NCBI GenBank assembly: GCA_003151335.1
Contig: PLXE01000094.1
Location: 1 to 64,000, forward strand
Direction of reading: 5' to 3'
Length of the DNA: 64,000 bases
Source of the DNA: Acidobacteriaceae bacterium
Lineage (GTDB): Bacteria; Acidobacteriota; Terriglobia; Terriglobales; Acidobacteriaceae
In this document: in pieces, positions 27,699 to 35,670 of the stretch
Numbering within the stretch: position 1 is the stretch's first letter
Layout: every line of letters begins with the position of its first letter
Translations under genes and position numbers: made by a program
Notes under the pieces: generated by a model
Database searches by the model: none
What the model was told of the DNA's origin: nothing
Seen by the model: only the letters and a program-made list of their open reading frames with translations

Positions 27699-28829
27699 TC
27701 AGACTTTGAGGAAAATTCTTCTGCGATACATCCACCAGACAGGCAGAAAACATAGCCCGACTATGGTGAGCGAATACAGCAGCGATGCCATGGCCGGAGA
27801 AAACCCACGCGCAAAGCCATGCTGAAAAATGTAGTCCTGCCAATGGAACGGCACTCCCACCAACTCCCCTAATACGTATGCCGCAATGGCGTTCGTGCCG
27901 AGGATGACGAGAGGTATGGTCCACCAGCCTCGATGCTGCTGTATGTCCGTGATCCAATAACAGATCGCCAGGCACAGCAGCGCGCATCCCGCCGTAAACA
28001 ACACGTACGAACTGGTCCACAGGTTCTTGTTGAAGGGAAACCAGATGCTCCAAACCTCACCGGCAACCAGCGCAGTCGCACCCGCGGCAAACATTCTCGC
28101 CATCTTTTGTGTTGGATTGTGCTTCGAGCCCAGCCACTCCCCTGTCAGAACGCCGCACAGCGTGGTAGCAATCGCCGGCAAAGTGCTGAGCAGGCCCTCG
28201 GGATCGCGCGTTCCTTCGTACAGGTGGCCCATCATCAGCTTCCGGTCGAGGTATGCCGCGAGGTTGGCGTTGGGGTCAAGAAAGGCCATATCGCGGCCGG
28301 GCACTCCGTATCCGGGCACTGGCACATATCGCATCAGCAGCCAGTAGCCCACCAGCAGGGCAGCAATCCAAAGCGCGCGGGCATAGGTCTTGCAGTAGAG
28401 CGTAATCATCGCGGCGGCGAAGTAGGCGAGCGCTATGCGTTGCAAAACGCCGGGGATTCTCCATGTCGCGAGATGGAAGGAGGGGAAGCCATTCAACAGC
28501 AGTCCGAGAGTGAAGATCGTCACGCTACGCTTGAACGCGTGCCAGACCAGCGATCGAGTGGAATCCCCGCGTCTCAGTCCCGATCGAAAGGAAAGCACGA
28601 GCGAAACGCCGACAATAAAGAGGAAGAAGGGGAAAATCAGGTCGGTTGGGGTCCACCCGTTCCATTTCGCGTGCCGCAGCGGCCAATAGGAAGCACTGTT
28701 TCCCGGGTTGTTGACCAGGATCATGGCCGCGATGGTGGCGCCACGAAATACGTCCAGCGAGAACAGCCGCGCAGACGTTTCTGGTGCCTTCGCCACCTCA
28801 GTTGAAATCGCAATACTGGTTGCAGTCAT
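27699..28829 (-). CDS. HGSNAT-like membrane acyltransferase (COG4299)
   Basis: 376 residues with about ten membrane helices. N-terminal RLFSLDVFRGATIAAMILVN and the histidine-containing HAKWNGWTPTDLIFPFFLF are the signature of the heparan-alpha-glucosaminide N-acetyltransferase catalytic family, which moves acetyl groups from acetyl-CoA across the membrane onto sugars. The bacterial substrate is unknown, perhaps a cell-wall or surface sugar. ATG 28829 is chosen because it gives the canonical short N-terminus; an open frame extending to 29093 runs through repeat sequence. Confidence 0.85.
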   Translation of the reverse strand: MTATSIAISTEVAKAPETSARLFSLDVFRGATIAAMILVNNPGNSASYWPLRHAKWNGWTPTDLIFPFFLFIVGVSLVLSFRSGLRRGDSTRSLVWHAFKRSVTIFTLGLLLNGFPSFHLATWRIPGVLQRIALAYFAAAMITLYCKTYARALWIAALLVGYWLLMRYVPVPGYGVPGRDMAFLDPNANLAAYLDRKLMMGHLYEGTRDPEGLLSTLPAIATTLCGVLTGEWLGSKHNPTQKMARMFAAGATALVAGEVWSIWFPFNKNLWTSSYVLFTAGCALLCLAICYWITDIQQHRGWWTIPLVILGTNAIAAYVLGELVGVPFHWQDYIFQHGFARGFSPAMASLLYSLTIVGLCFLPVWWMYRRRIFLKV

Positions 28830-28965
28830 AAGCAGACGCGACTGTACCTTAGAAACTCGAAACTGAGAGTATGACAGTGGACTGGCTTGCGTCGAGATGA
28901 ATTGATCTTCTTGTAGTGGACTATTGAGTACTTCAAGAGTAATGTCCGACTGCGCGATTTCTGAG

Positions 28966-29068
28966 TTGTCATCACGAACGGCCTTGGCCGTGAGGGATCT
29001 GCTGTTTTCCCCTGCGTCGTTACAGGCAGCAAACAACAGCAGATTCCTCGCTTCGCTCGTAATGACAA
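28966..29068. repeat. Inverted pair of GTCATTACGAGCG repeats
   Basis: The left arm TTGTCATCACGAACGGCC continuing to GATCTGCTGTT and the right arm, in reverse complement, TTGTCATTACGAGCGAAGCG continuing to AATCTGCTGTTGTTTGC form a hairpin-capable element of about 103 bases. The right arm nearly equals the single copy at 2537-2575. It looks like a non-autonomous mobile or REP-type element; no transposase is nearby. Confidence 0.65.
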
Positions 29069-29162
29069 TCCCAGGACGAAGCGTCAATTCCAACCCACCC
29101 GCCGATTCGTTCCAGCTTGACTAGTCGCCCCTTTCGGCGGCGAAGATGGGTTTCTGTTGTAC

Positions 29163-29178
29163 TGTCCGAAACTGGACA
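29163..29178 (+). promoter_or_regulatory. Dyad TGTCC-N6-GGACA, candidate enhancer site
   Basis: A perfect 5-bp inverted repeat lies about 105 bases upstream of a sigma-54-like promoter. That is the usual position of an upstream activating sequence for an NtrC-type protein, and such a protein is encoded at 34249 in the same cluster. Confidence 0.4.
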
Positions 29179-29270
29179 TTACAATCCGTGTGGGGACACA
29201 GCCTCTCACCCCAGAGAACGCACCACTCACTTAACTGTCTGAGAACGCGAGAACTAATGCCGACTGAAAG

Positions 29271-29286
29271 TGGTTCTCCAGTTGCA
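29271..29286 (+). promoter_or_regulatory. Candidate sigma-54 (-24/-12) promoter
   Basis: TGGTTCTCCAGTTGCA has GG and GC dinucleotides ten bases apart and a TTGCA -12 element. The predicted transcription start would be only about four bases before the adaptor ATG, leaving no leader for a ribosome site, so this remains doubtful. Confidence 0.35.
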
Positions 29287-29300
29287 CTTACGAAGGCGTA

Positions 29301-30560
29301 ATGGATATTGCCCGTCCTGAATTGAAGCGTCAAAAGCGCCGCCGGCAAATTCTGTGGGCCAGTGTTGCGGTTGCGGTTTTGATCGGCGTCACTGTCGGCA
29401 TCTCGCGGCTGAAGCCTGCCTCCCCGACCGTTGATCGCAGCACCATTTGGACCGACACCGTGAAGCGGGGTTCCATGCTCCGGCAAGTGCGCGGTCTGGG
29501 CACTCTGATCCCCAGTCATGAGGATGTCCGACAAATTCCCGCCGAGACCGAAGCGACGGTCATCCGAATCGTCAAACTTCCCGGCTCGCTAGTGGAGCCC
29601 GACACCGTCCTGGTGGAGATGAGCAATCCTCAACTCGAGCAGGAGGCGCTGGACGCACAGCTGCAGGTGAAGGCGGCCGAAGCCGAGTACCAGAGCCTGA
29701 AGGTAAAGCTCGACAGCGACCTGATGACGCAAAAAGCCGGAGCTGCAACGGTCAACGCCGACTATGCCGAGGCGCAGCGTCAGGCGCAAACCGATAAAGC
29801 GCTCTATGATCTTGGCGTAATTTCCGGTTTGGCCGCCAAGGCTTCCGCGGGCAAGGCCCAGGAACTGGTCACACGCAATGACATCGAAGATCAGCGCTTA
29901 CAGATTAATCAGAAGGCCATCGCTTCCCAGTTGGCCGTGCAACAAGCCAAGGTGGAACAAATGCGCGCCCTGGCCGACCTCAAGCAGAAACAGATGCAGC
30001 GCCTGAAAGTTCAAGCCGGGGTTGCGGGCGTCCTGGTGGATTTGCCGTTGCAGGTCGGTCAGCACGTGCTACCGGGAGCCGAGCTGGCAAGGATTGTGCA
30101 ACCGAACCACCTTATGGCTGAGCTGAAGATTCCGGAGACGCAGGCGCGTGATGTCCAGATCGGCGAGCCCGCATCGGTGGATACCCACAACGGGGTGATA
30201 CCCGGTGAAGTAAGCCGCGTCGATCCCGGCGTGCAGAATGGCACAGTAACGGTCGATGTGAAGTTGACTGGCGAATTACCCAAAGGTGCGCGGCCCGATC
30301 TGAGCGTGGATGGCACCATCGACCTGGAGCGACTGGAGAACGTGCTCTACGTCGGGCGTCCGGCTTTCGGTCAGGAAACCAGTACGGTTTCCATGTTCAA
30401 GCTTGATCCCGACGGCAAGGCAGCGACGCGGGTGCAGGTGAAGACCGGGCGCGCCTCGGTGAACCTGATTCAAATCAATTCCGGACTCCGCCAGGGCGAT
30501 ACCGTCATTCTTTCCGATATGTCGCGGTGGGACAACACCGACCGCGTGCGGCTGGAGTAG
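29301..30560 (+). CDS. HlyD/MacA-type periplasmic adaptor of an ABC exporter
   Basis: 419 residues: a membrane anchor near residues 14-35 (ILWASVAVAVLIGVTVG), a biotinyl-lipoyl-like half (ETEATVIRIVKLPGSLVEP), a long coiled coil (about 110-240, rich in Ala/Gln/Lys), the second lipoyl half (VLVDLPLQVGQHVLPGAELA) and beta-barrel domains (ELKIPETQARDVQIGEPA). Such proteins bridge an inner-membrane transporter and a TolC channel. Genes for two ABC ATPases and a TolC-like protein follow in the same direction, so they probably act together. Confidence 0.9.
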   Translation: MDIARPELKRQKRRRQILWASVAVAVLIGVTVGISRLKPASPTVDRSTIWTDTVKRGSMLRQVRGLGTLIPSHEDVRQIPAETEATVIRIVKLPGSLVEPDTVLVEMSNPQLEQEALDAQLQVKAAEAEYQSLKVKLDSDLMTQKAGAATVNADYAEAQRQAQTDKALYDLGVISGLAAKASAGKAQELVTRNDIEDQRLQINQKAIASQLAVQQAKVEQMRALADLKQKQMQRLKVQAGVAGVLVDLPLQVGQHVLPGAELARIVQPNHLMAELKIPETQARDVQIGEPASVDTHNGVIPGEVSRVDPGVQNGTVTVDVKLTGELPKGARPDLSVDGTIDLERLENVLYVGRPAFGQETSTVSMFKLDPDGKAATRVQVKTGRASVNLIQINSGLRQGDTVILSDMSRWDNTDRVRLE

Positions 30561-30567
30561 GGAATGC

Positions 30568-30707
30568 CGCTATTCGCCATTCGCTTTTCGCCTTTTGCTT
30601 TTCGGATTGAAGTGAGGGGTTCGCGTGACGGCGGACGGGTGTTAAAGAAAACAAGCAGGGACGATGCGAGACTCCAGTAGCGAAAAGCGAACTGCGACTA
30701 GCGATCA
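30568..30707. repeat. Heptamer-period hairpin, TTCGC type
   Basis: Left arm CGCTATT, CGCCATT, CGCTTTT, CGCCTTT (30568-30603) and right arm AGCGAAA, AGCGAAC, TGCGACT, AGCGATC (30679-30707) are inverted complements matching at about 20 of 25 positions. It lies between the adaptor and the first ATPase gene. Confidence 0.7.
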
Positions 30708-30719
30708 AAGGATCACAAC

Positions 30720-31442
30720 ATGAGCGATGCAGCAACTCCGCTAATTGAGATTGAAAATCTCACCAAGGTTTTTTACACCGATGAAGTCGAGACCCACGCC
30801 CTGGCTGGGGTTCATCTCATGGTGCGCAAAGGCGAGTATGTCGCCATGTCCGGGCCCTCGGGCTGCGGCAAGTCAACCTTGCTCTCCATTATCGGGCTGC
30901 TCGACACCCCGACTGCCGGCGACTACAAACTGAACGGGCAGCCGGTCGCGAACCTGGATTTCGCCGATCGCTCGCGTATTCGCAATCGCGAAATCGGATT
31001 CATCTTCCAGAGCTTTAACCTCATCGGCGATCTCACGGTGTATGAGAACGTCGAGCTGCCGTTGACCTATCGCGACGGCATGCCCGCGGCCGAGCGCAAA
31101 CGCCGGGTGGTGGAATCGCTGGAACGCGTCGGCATGGCCCACCGGCTGCGGCATTATCCCTCGCAATTGTCTGGCGGTCAGCAGCAGCGTGTCGCGGTGG
31201 CAAGAGCGCTGGCCGGTTCACCTTCCATCCTGCTGGCCGACGAGCCTACCGGGAACCTCGACTCGCGTAATGGCGAAGCGGTGATGGAGTTGCTGCAAAA
31301 GCTCCATCGCGAAGGCGCCACCATTTGCATGGTGACCCACGATCCGCGTTTCGCCGCGCATGCGGAGCGCGAAATCCACTTGTTTGACGGCAAGGTTGTC
31401 GCCGAGGAAGAGTTACGCAGACTAATGCAGGAGACGCAGTAA
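30720..31442 (+). CDS. ABC transporter ATP-binding protein, MacB/LolD type (canonical)
   Basis: 240 residues with all ATPase motifs intact: Walker A GPSGCGKSTLL, Q-loop FIFQSFNLIGDLT, signature LSGGQQQRVAVARAL, Walker B/D-loop ILLADEPTGNLDS and switch histidine MVTHDP. It resembles the ATPase of LolCDE and of split MacB-like exporters. It lies downstream of the adaptor and upstream of a second, partly degenerate ATPase. No permease gene is adjacent. Confidence 0.93.
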   Translation: MSDAATPLIEIENLTKVFYTDEVETHALAGVHLMVRKGEYVAMSGPSGCGKSTLLSIIGLLDTPTAGDYKLNGQPVANLDFADRSRIRNREIGFIFQSFNLIGDLTVYENVELPLTYRDGMPAAERKRRVVESLERVGMAHRLRHYPSQLSGGQQQRVAVARALAGSPSILLADEPTGNLDSRNGEAVMELLQKLHREGATICMVTHDPRFAAHAEREIHLFDGKVVAEEELRRLMQETQ

Positions 31443-31558
31443 GCAACTAGCAGTGAGCAATGAGCAATTAGCAGCTAGCAATTAGTGTTTGGGAAATGCC
31501 GAATCGAGAACCTGCGCTCGGATCGCTAGTTGCTAATTGCTAGTTGCTAGTTGCTAAC
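31442..31558. repeat. Heptamer-period hairpin between the two ATPase genes
   Basis: Left arm AGCAACT, AGCAGTG, AGCAATG, AGCAATT, AGCAGCT, AGCAATT (31442-31488). Right arm CGCTAGT, TGCTAAT, TGCTAGT, TGCTAGT, TGCTAAC (31524-31558). The arms are inverted complements. Confidence 0.72.
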
Positions 31559-31562
31559 CATC

Positions 31563-32273
31563 ATGATCCAACTCAACAATGTCGAACGCAGCTACAAAAC
31601 CGGCGCAGGCCAGACCTGGGTATTGCGTCGTATTGACCTCACGATCCGCGAAGGCGAATTTGTCACGGTCATGGGGCCGTCGGGCGCAGGCAAGTCATCG
31701 CTGCTGAATGTGCTGGCTCTGCTCGACGATCAATGGGCGGGGGAGTACTGGTTTCGTGAGGAAGCCGTACATGCGATGAAGCGCAAAGAGCGCAGCGAAC
31801 TGGCCAAGCGCAATGTCGGAATGGTCTTTCAGAGTTACCACCTGCTCGACGACCTGACAGTGCAGGAGAACATCGATCTTCCTCTGTCATACAAGGACAT
31901 CCCACGCAGTCAGAGACAAGGCATGGTGGCCGAAACCCTCGATCATTTCCAGATCGTCGCCAAGAAGGACCTATATCCCAACCAGCTTTCCGGCGGACAG
32001 CAGCAGTTGGTAGGCGTCGCCCGGGCGGTCATTCACAAGCCGGCCCTGTTGCTGGCGGACGAACCAACCGGCAATCTGCATTCCAGCCAGGCCAAGGAAA
32101 TCATGGAGCTGTTCACACAACTGAATCGCGAAGGAACGACCATCGTGCAAGTCACGCACTCCGAGGTTAACGCGTCGTATGGAACCCGTACCATCCAAAT
32201 GCGCGACGGATGGCTGGTGGGCGACACCGCGAATCCAGCGCTCGCGCCGAGCGGGGAGGCGGTCCGTTCATGA
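31563..32273 (+). CDS. ABC transporter ATP-binding protein, partly degenerate
   Basis: 236 residues, MacB/LolD-like, with a good Walker A (GPSGAGKSSLL) and Walker B (LLLADEPTGN). Two motifs deviate: the signature reads LSGGQQQLV (L149 in place of the usual Arg) and the D-loop reads NLHS (H173 in place of Asp); the switch region is QVTHSE. ATG 31563 is the start; the earlier TTG lies in a repeat. Its stop overlaps the TolC start (ATGA). It may pair with the canonical ATPase as an asymmetric heterodimer, which is inference. Confidence 0.9.
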   Translation: MIQLNNVERSYKTGAGQTWVLRRIDLTIREGEFVTVMGPSGAGKSSLLNVLALLDDQWAGEYWFREEAVHAMKRKERSELAKRNVGMVFQSYHLLDDLTVQENIDLPLSYKDIPRSQRQGMVAETLDHFQIVAKKDLYPNQLSGGQQQLVGVARAVIHKPALLLADEPTGNLHSSQAKEIMELFTQLNREGTTIVQVTHSEVNASYGTRTIQMRDGWLVGDTANPALAPSGEAVRS

Positions 32274-34237
32274 TGCAGCGTCTTTTCAAGTCGCCGATGC
32301 TGGCGCTTTTTCTCTGTGGTTTGCTGGTGGGCGCTCAAGCGCAGACCCAAGCGCCCGCTGGTGCGGCCCCCGGGCCGATGCCGAATGCGCCGACTCCGCA
32401 GCCATCCAATTCGACGGCGCCGGCACAGCTTTCCATACACACCCCCACTCGCCTGGCGATTCCCCATTCGCATAACCCGTTCGACGCCTATGCGCCGAGC
32501 CAGGTACCCGAGCCGAATTTGCGAAACTCGTCGCGCATTGACCGTCTCATCCGCGACGGCAAGCTGTATATCTCGTTGCAGGACGCCATCGCCCTGGCGC
32601 TGGAAAACAACCTCGATCTGGCCATCGCCCGCTATAACCTGCCCATCGCCGACACCGATATTCAGAGAACCAAGGCTGGCGCTTCCTTCCGCGGCGTCAA
32701 CACCGGTGTCGTGGGAGGCACTCCGGGCGGTGGTGTGGGTGGCTTCGGAACGGGCGCACCGGGCGCAGGAGCCGGCGGCACGACCGGAGGCGCGGGAGGA
32801 GCGGGAGCAGGCGCTGCCGGTCTGGTGCAGTCCACCCTGGGCGCAGGAACTCCAGTGCAGTCGTATGACCCAACCGTGGGCGTCATTAGCGGCTTGGAAC
32901 ATCAAACGACGCCGCTTGCCAACCTGCAGATCTATGGCGTTCCACAGCTGCAATTAAACACCGCGCAGGTGAACGTCAATTACATACAATCGTTTCCCAC
33001 CGGTACGACCTTCTTGTTCGAGGTGGACAACAACCGGCAAGCCACGAACAGTATTTTCAGCAGCCTGAGCCCGCAACTGGGAACCTATTACCGCGCACAA
33101 TTCACGCAACAACTCCTGGCGGGATTTGGGACCGGCCCTAATCTGCGCTTCTTGCGCATCGCGCGCAACAACAAGAAGATCTCCGACATCGCGTTCAAGA
33201 ACCAGGTGATCGCAACGGTCACGCAGATTGCCAACATCTATTGGGACCTGGTGAGCGCCTACGAAGAGGAGCGGGTGAACCAACAGTCGTTCGCGTTTGC
33301 CCAGCAGAGTTTGGGAAACGCCCAGAAGCAGCTACAACTAGAGGCAATTCCCGCCATGGACGTCATGCGCGCCGAGGCCGAGGTATCCAAGCGCGATCAG
33401 GGCCTGACCGTCGCCAAGACAAACTTGCAGTTGCAGGAATCGTTGATCAAGAATGCGCTCACCAAGAACCTGGACGATCCAGCGCTGGAATCGATGCCGG
33501 TAATTCCTACTGACCGGCTGGAACCAACGGATACGGTCCCCGACAAATCAACCCAGGACCTGATCACGATGGCATTGCAAGACCGCCCGGAGCTCTCGGA
33601 AACGCAGATTGATCTGCAGAACCGCCAGATCAGCCGCCAGGCGGCCAAGAACGCACTGCTGCCAACGCTTGCCCTGGTGGGCTTCTACGGCGGCACGGGC
33701 CTGGCGGGAGAATTGAATCCGTTTTACTATCTGACTCCCAATACCACGACTGCGCCTTGTTGTTTTGGGGGAGCTTTCGGCAACGCGTTCAACAATTCGG
33801 CGCCGGATTATTTTGTGGGCCTTAACCTGACCCTCCCCATCCGTAATCGAGTTGCCAAGGCCGACCAATATCGTTCGGAGTTGGAGTACCGTCAGTCCGA
33901 GTTGCGCCTGCAGCAGTTGAAGAAACAAATTCGCATCGAAGTGCGCAACGCGCAATACGCTCTTGAGCAGGGCCGAGCTCGGGTGCAAGCGGCGAAAAAA
34001 GCGCGCGATCTGGCGGACAAGACGTTTACCATCATGCAGAAAGAGCAGACGCTGGGCGCAGGATCGAGCTTCCAGACCTTGACCGCGCAGCGCGATCTCG
34101 CGGTTGCCGAACTCGATCTGGTGAATGCCACCACGGCTTACCAAAAGTCCAAGCTCGAACTGGAACGGGCCACCGGAACCACTCTGGAAGATAATGGCAT
34201 TCAGATCCAGGACGCGGTGAACGGCACTGCGCCCTGA
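32270..34237 (+). CDS. TolC-family outer membrane efflux protein with Gly-rich insertion
   Basis: 655 residues with a signal peptide (MLALFLCGLLVGAQAQ), a Pro/Ala-rich linker, then the repeated TolC fold (SLQDAIALALENNLDLAIARYN; TKNLDDPALESM region; long helices ending YQKSKLELERATGTTLEDNG). It exceeds the usual 450-500 residues. A Gly/Ala/Thr-rich insertion covers about residues 143-190. ATG 32270 makes a four-base overlap with the ATPase and is preceded by GGGGAGG; an earlier in-frame GTG at 32210 is disfavoured. It should provide the outer-membrane exit duct for this exporter. Confidence 0.9.
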   Translation: MMQRLFKSPMLALFLCGLLVGAQAQTQAPAGAAPGPMPNAPTPQPSNSTAPAQLSIHTPTRLAIPHSHNPFDAYAPSQVPEPNLRNSSRIDRLIRDGKLYISLQDAIALALENNLDLAIARYNLPIADTDIQRTKAGASFRGVNTGVVGGTPGGGVGGFGTGAPGAGAGGTTGGAGGAGAGAAGLVQSTLGAGTPVQSYDPTVGVISGLEHQTTPLANLQIYGVPQLQLNTAQVNVNYIQSFPTGTTFLFEVDNNRQATNSIFSSLSPQLGTYYRAQFTQQLLAGFGTGPNLRFLRIARNNKKISDIAFKNQVIATVTQIANIYWDLVSAYEEERVNQQSFAFAQQSLGNAQKQLQLEAIPAMDVMRAEAEVSKRDQGLTVAKTNLQLQESLIKNALTKNLDDPALESMPVIPTDRLEPTDTVPDKSTQDLITMALQDRPELSETQIDLQNRQISRQAAKNALLPTLALVGFYGGTGLAGELNPFYYLTPNTTTAPCCFGGAFGNAFNNSAPDYFVGLNLTLPIRNRVAKADQYRSELEYRQSELRLQQLKKQIRIEVRNAQYALEQGRARVQAAKKARDLADKTFTIMQKEQTLGAGSSFQTLTAQRDLAVAELDLVNATTAYQKSKLELERATGTTLEDNGIQIQDAVNGTAP

Positions 34238-34248
34238 CGGAGAGCACG

Positions 34249-35670
34249 TTGCCCAAGACGCAAAGCCAGGGAACTGCGGGAATGTTAGATTCTGCCGCCG
34301 CGACACGCGAGCGGCAGAAAGCAGGCCGCATTCTTGCGGCTGATGACCAACCGCACATTCTCGAAGCGATCGAACTGCTGCTCCGTCCCGAGGGCTTTGC
34401 AGTTGATACCGCGAAGTCACCGGCAGCGGTGCGGGAATCTCTCGCCAGCGACTTCTACGATGCCGTGCTGATCGACTTGAATTACACTCGCGATACCACC
34501 TCGGGTCAGGAAGGGCTGGACCTGCTCTCCGAGATCGTGGCCTTCGACAGCAGCCTCCCGGTGATCGTGATGACGGCCTGGGGCAACGTTGGGCTGGCTG
34601 TCGAGGCCATGCGCCGCGGCGCGCGCGATTTCATTCAGAAACCATGGGAAAATGAACGCCTGTTGGCCATCCTGCGCACTCAGGTCGAACTGCATCGCGC
34701 TCTGCAACGCACTCAGCACCTGGAAGCCGAAGCGAAACTACTGCGCGCCGAAGGGCGTCCCCAGTTCATTGCCGCAGCGCCTTCCATGCAGCCGGTCCTG
34801 CAGACGATTGCGCGCATCGGCCCGTCCGACGCCAATGTGCTGGTCACCGGCGAACATGGCACCGGCAAAGAGGTGGTGGCCCAGACTCTACATGTTATGT
34901 CGACGAGAGCTTCGATGCCTCTGGTCGCTGTCAACACTGGCGCGCTGCCCGAGGGCACCTTCGAAAGCGAGTTGTTCGGCCACGTGAAAGGTGCGTTCAC
35001 CGACGCGCGTGCCGACCGTATCGGACGTTTTGAATTGGCCGACAATAGCACCATCTTTCTCGATGAGATTGGAAACGTTCCCATGCGGCAGCAGGCCAAA
35101 CTGCTGCGCGTGCTGGAGACGGGCGAGATCGAGCGCGTCGGCTCATCCCGGACCAAGCGGATCAACGTGCGCGTCATCTCGGCGACGAATATCGATCTGC
35201 AAACCGCTATTGCCGCAGGCCAGTTTAGAGAAGACCTGCTCTTCAGGCTGAATACGGTTGAGATTCACATCCCCGCCCTGCGCGAGCGCCGCGAAGATAT
35301 TGCAGCGCTGGCGGCACATTTCCTGTCGCGTTATGCGACACGCTATCGCGCGCCGGTGACCGGTTTTGCGGCGCCCGCCCTTCAGACCATGATGCAATAT
35401 GCGTGGCCAGGCAACGTGCGCGAACTGGAACACACACTGGAACGCGCGGTGCTGATGTGCCACAGCGGTGAGATTCAAGTCTCCGACCTGGGGCTGAATG
35501 TGCAGCACCCACAGGGACAGAACCTGGAAGAACTCAGCATCGAAGAAGTCGAGGGCATCCTGGTTCGCAAAGCGCTGCAGCGGTTCCACGGCAACGTCAG
35601 TCAGGCGGCTGAGGCCCTGGGCTTGAGCCGTGGCGCTCTCTACCGCCGGATGGAGCGGTATGGGCTCTAG
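34249..35670 (+). CDS. NtrC-family sigma-54 response regulator (GAFTDA variant)
   Basis: 473 residues: a receiver domain (LAADDQPHILEAIELLL; phospho-acceptor Asp in VLIDLNYTRD near 75), an AAA+ domain with Walker A GEHGTGKEVVAQTLH (near 200) and FLDEIGNVP, and a Fis-type helix-turn-helix (NVSQAAEALGLSRGALYRRM). The sigma-54 contact loop reads GAFTDA (D252) instead of GAFTGA. TTG 34249 has GGAGAG upstream; ATG 34282 is an alternative. It overlaps the kinase gene by 11 bases, forming a two-component pair that probably controls the exporter genes just upstream. Confidence 0.92.
   Translation: MPKTQSQGTAGMLDSAAATRERQKAGRILAADDQPHILEAIELLLRPEGFAVDTAKSPAAVRESLASDFYDAVLIDLNYTRDTTSGQEGLDLLSEIVAFDSSLPVIVMTAWGNVGLAVEAMRRGARDFIQKPWENERLLAILRTQVELHRALQRTQHLEAEAKLLRAEGRPQFIAAAPSMQPVLQTIARIGPSDANVLVTGEHGTGKEVVAQTLHVMSTRASMPLVAVNTGALPEGTFESELFGHVKGAFTDARADRIGRFELADNSTIFLDEIGNVPMRQQAKLLRVLETGEIERVGSSRTKRINVRVISATNIDLQTAIAAGQFREDLLFRLNTVEIHIPALRERREDIAALAAHFLSRYATRYRAPVTGFAAPALQTMMQYAWPGNVRELEHTLERAVLMCHSGEIQVSDLGLNVQHPQGQNLEELSIEEVEGILVRKALQRFHGNVSQAAEALGLSRGALYRRMERYGL

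Larger units (their letters stand above)
28830..29300. other. Divergent gap with repeats and regulatory dyads
   Basis: No gene. Contents in order: a short CGAAACT heptamer tract (28850-28866), a large inverted repeat (28966-29068), a TGTCC/GGACA dyad (29163-29178) and a sigma-54-like -24/-12 pair (29271-29286). Entries for the last three follow. Confidence 0.6.
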
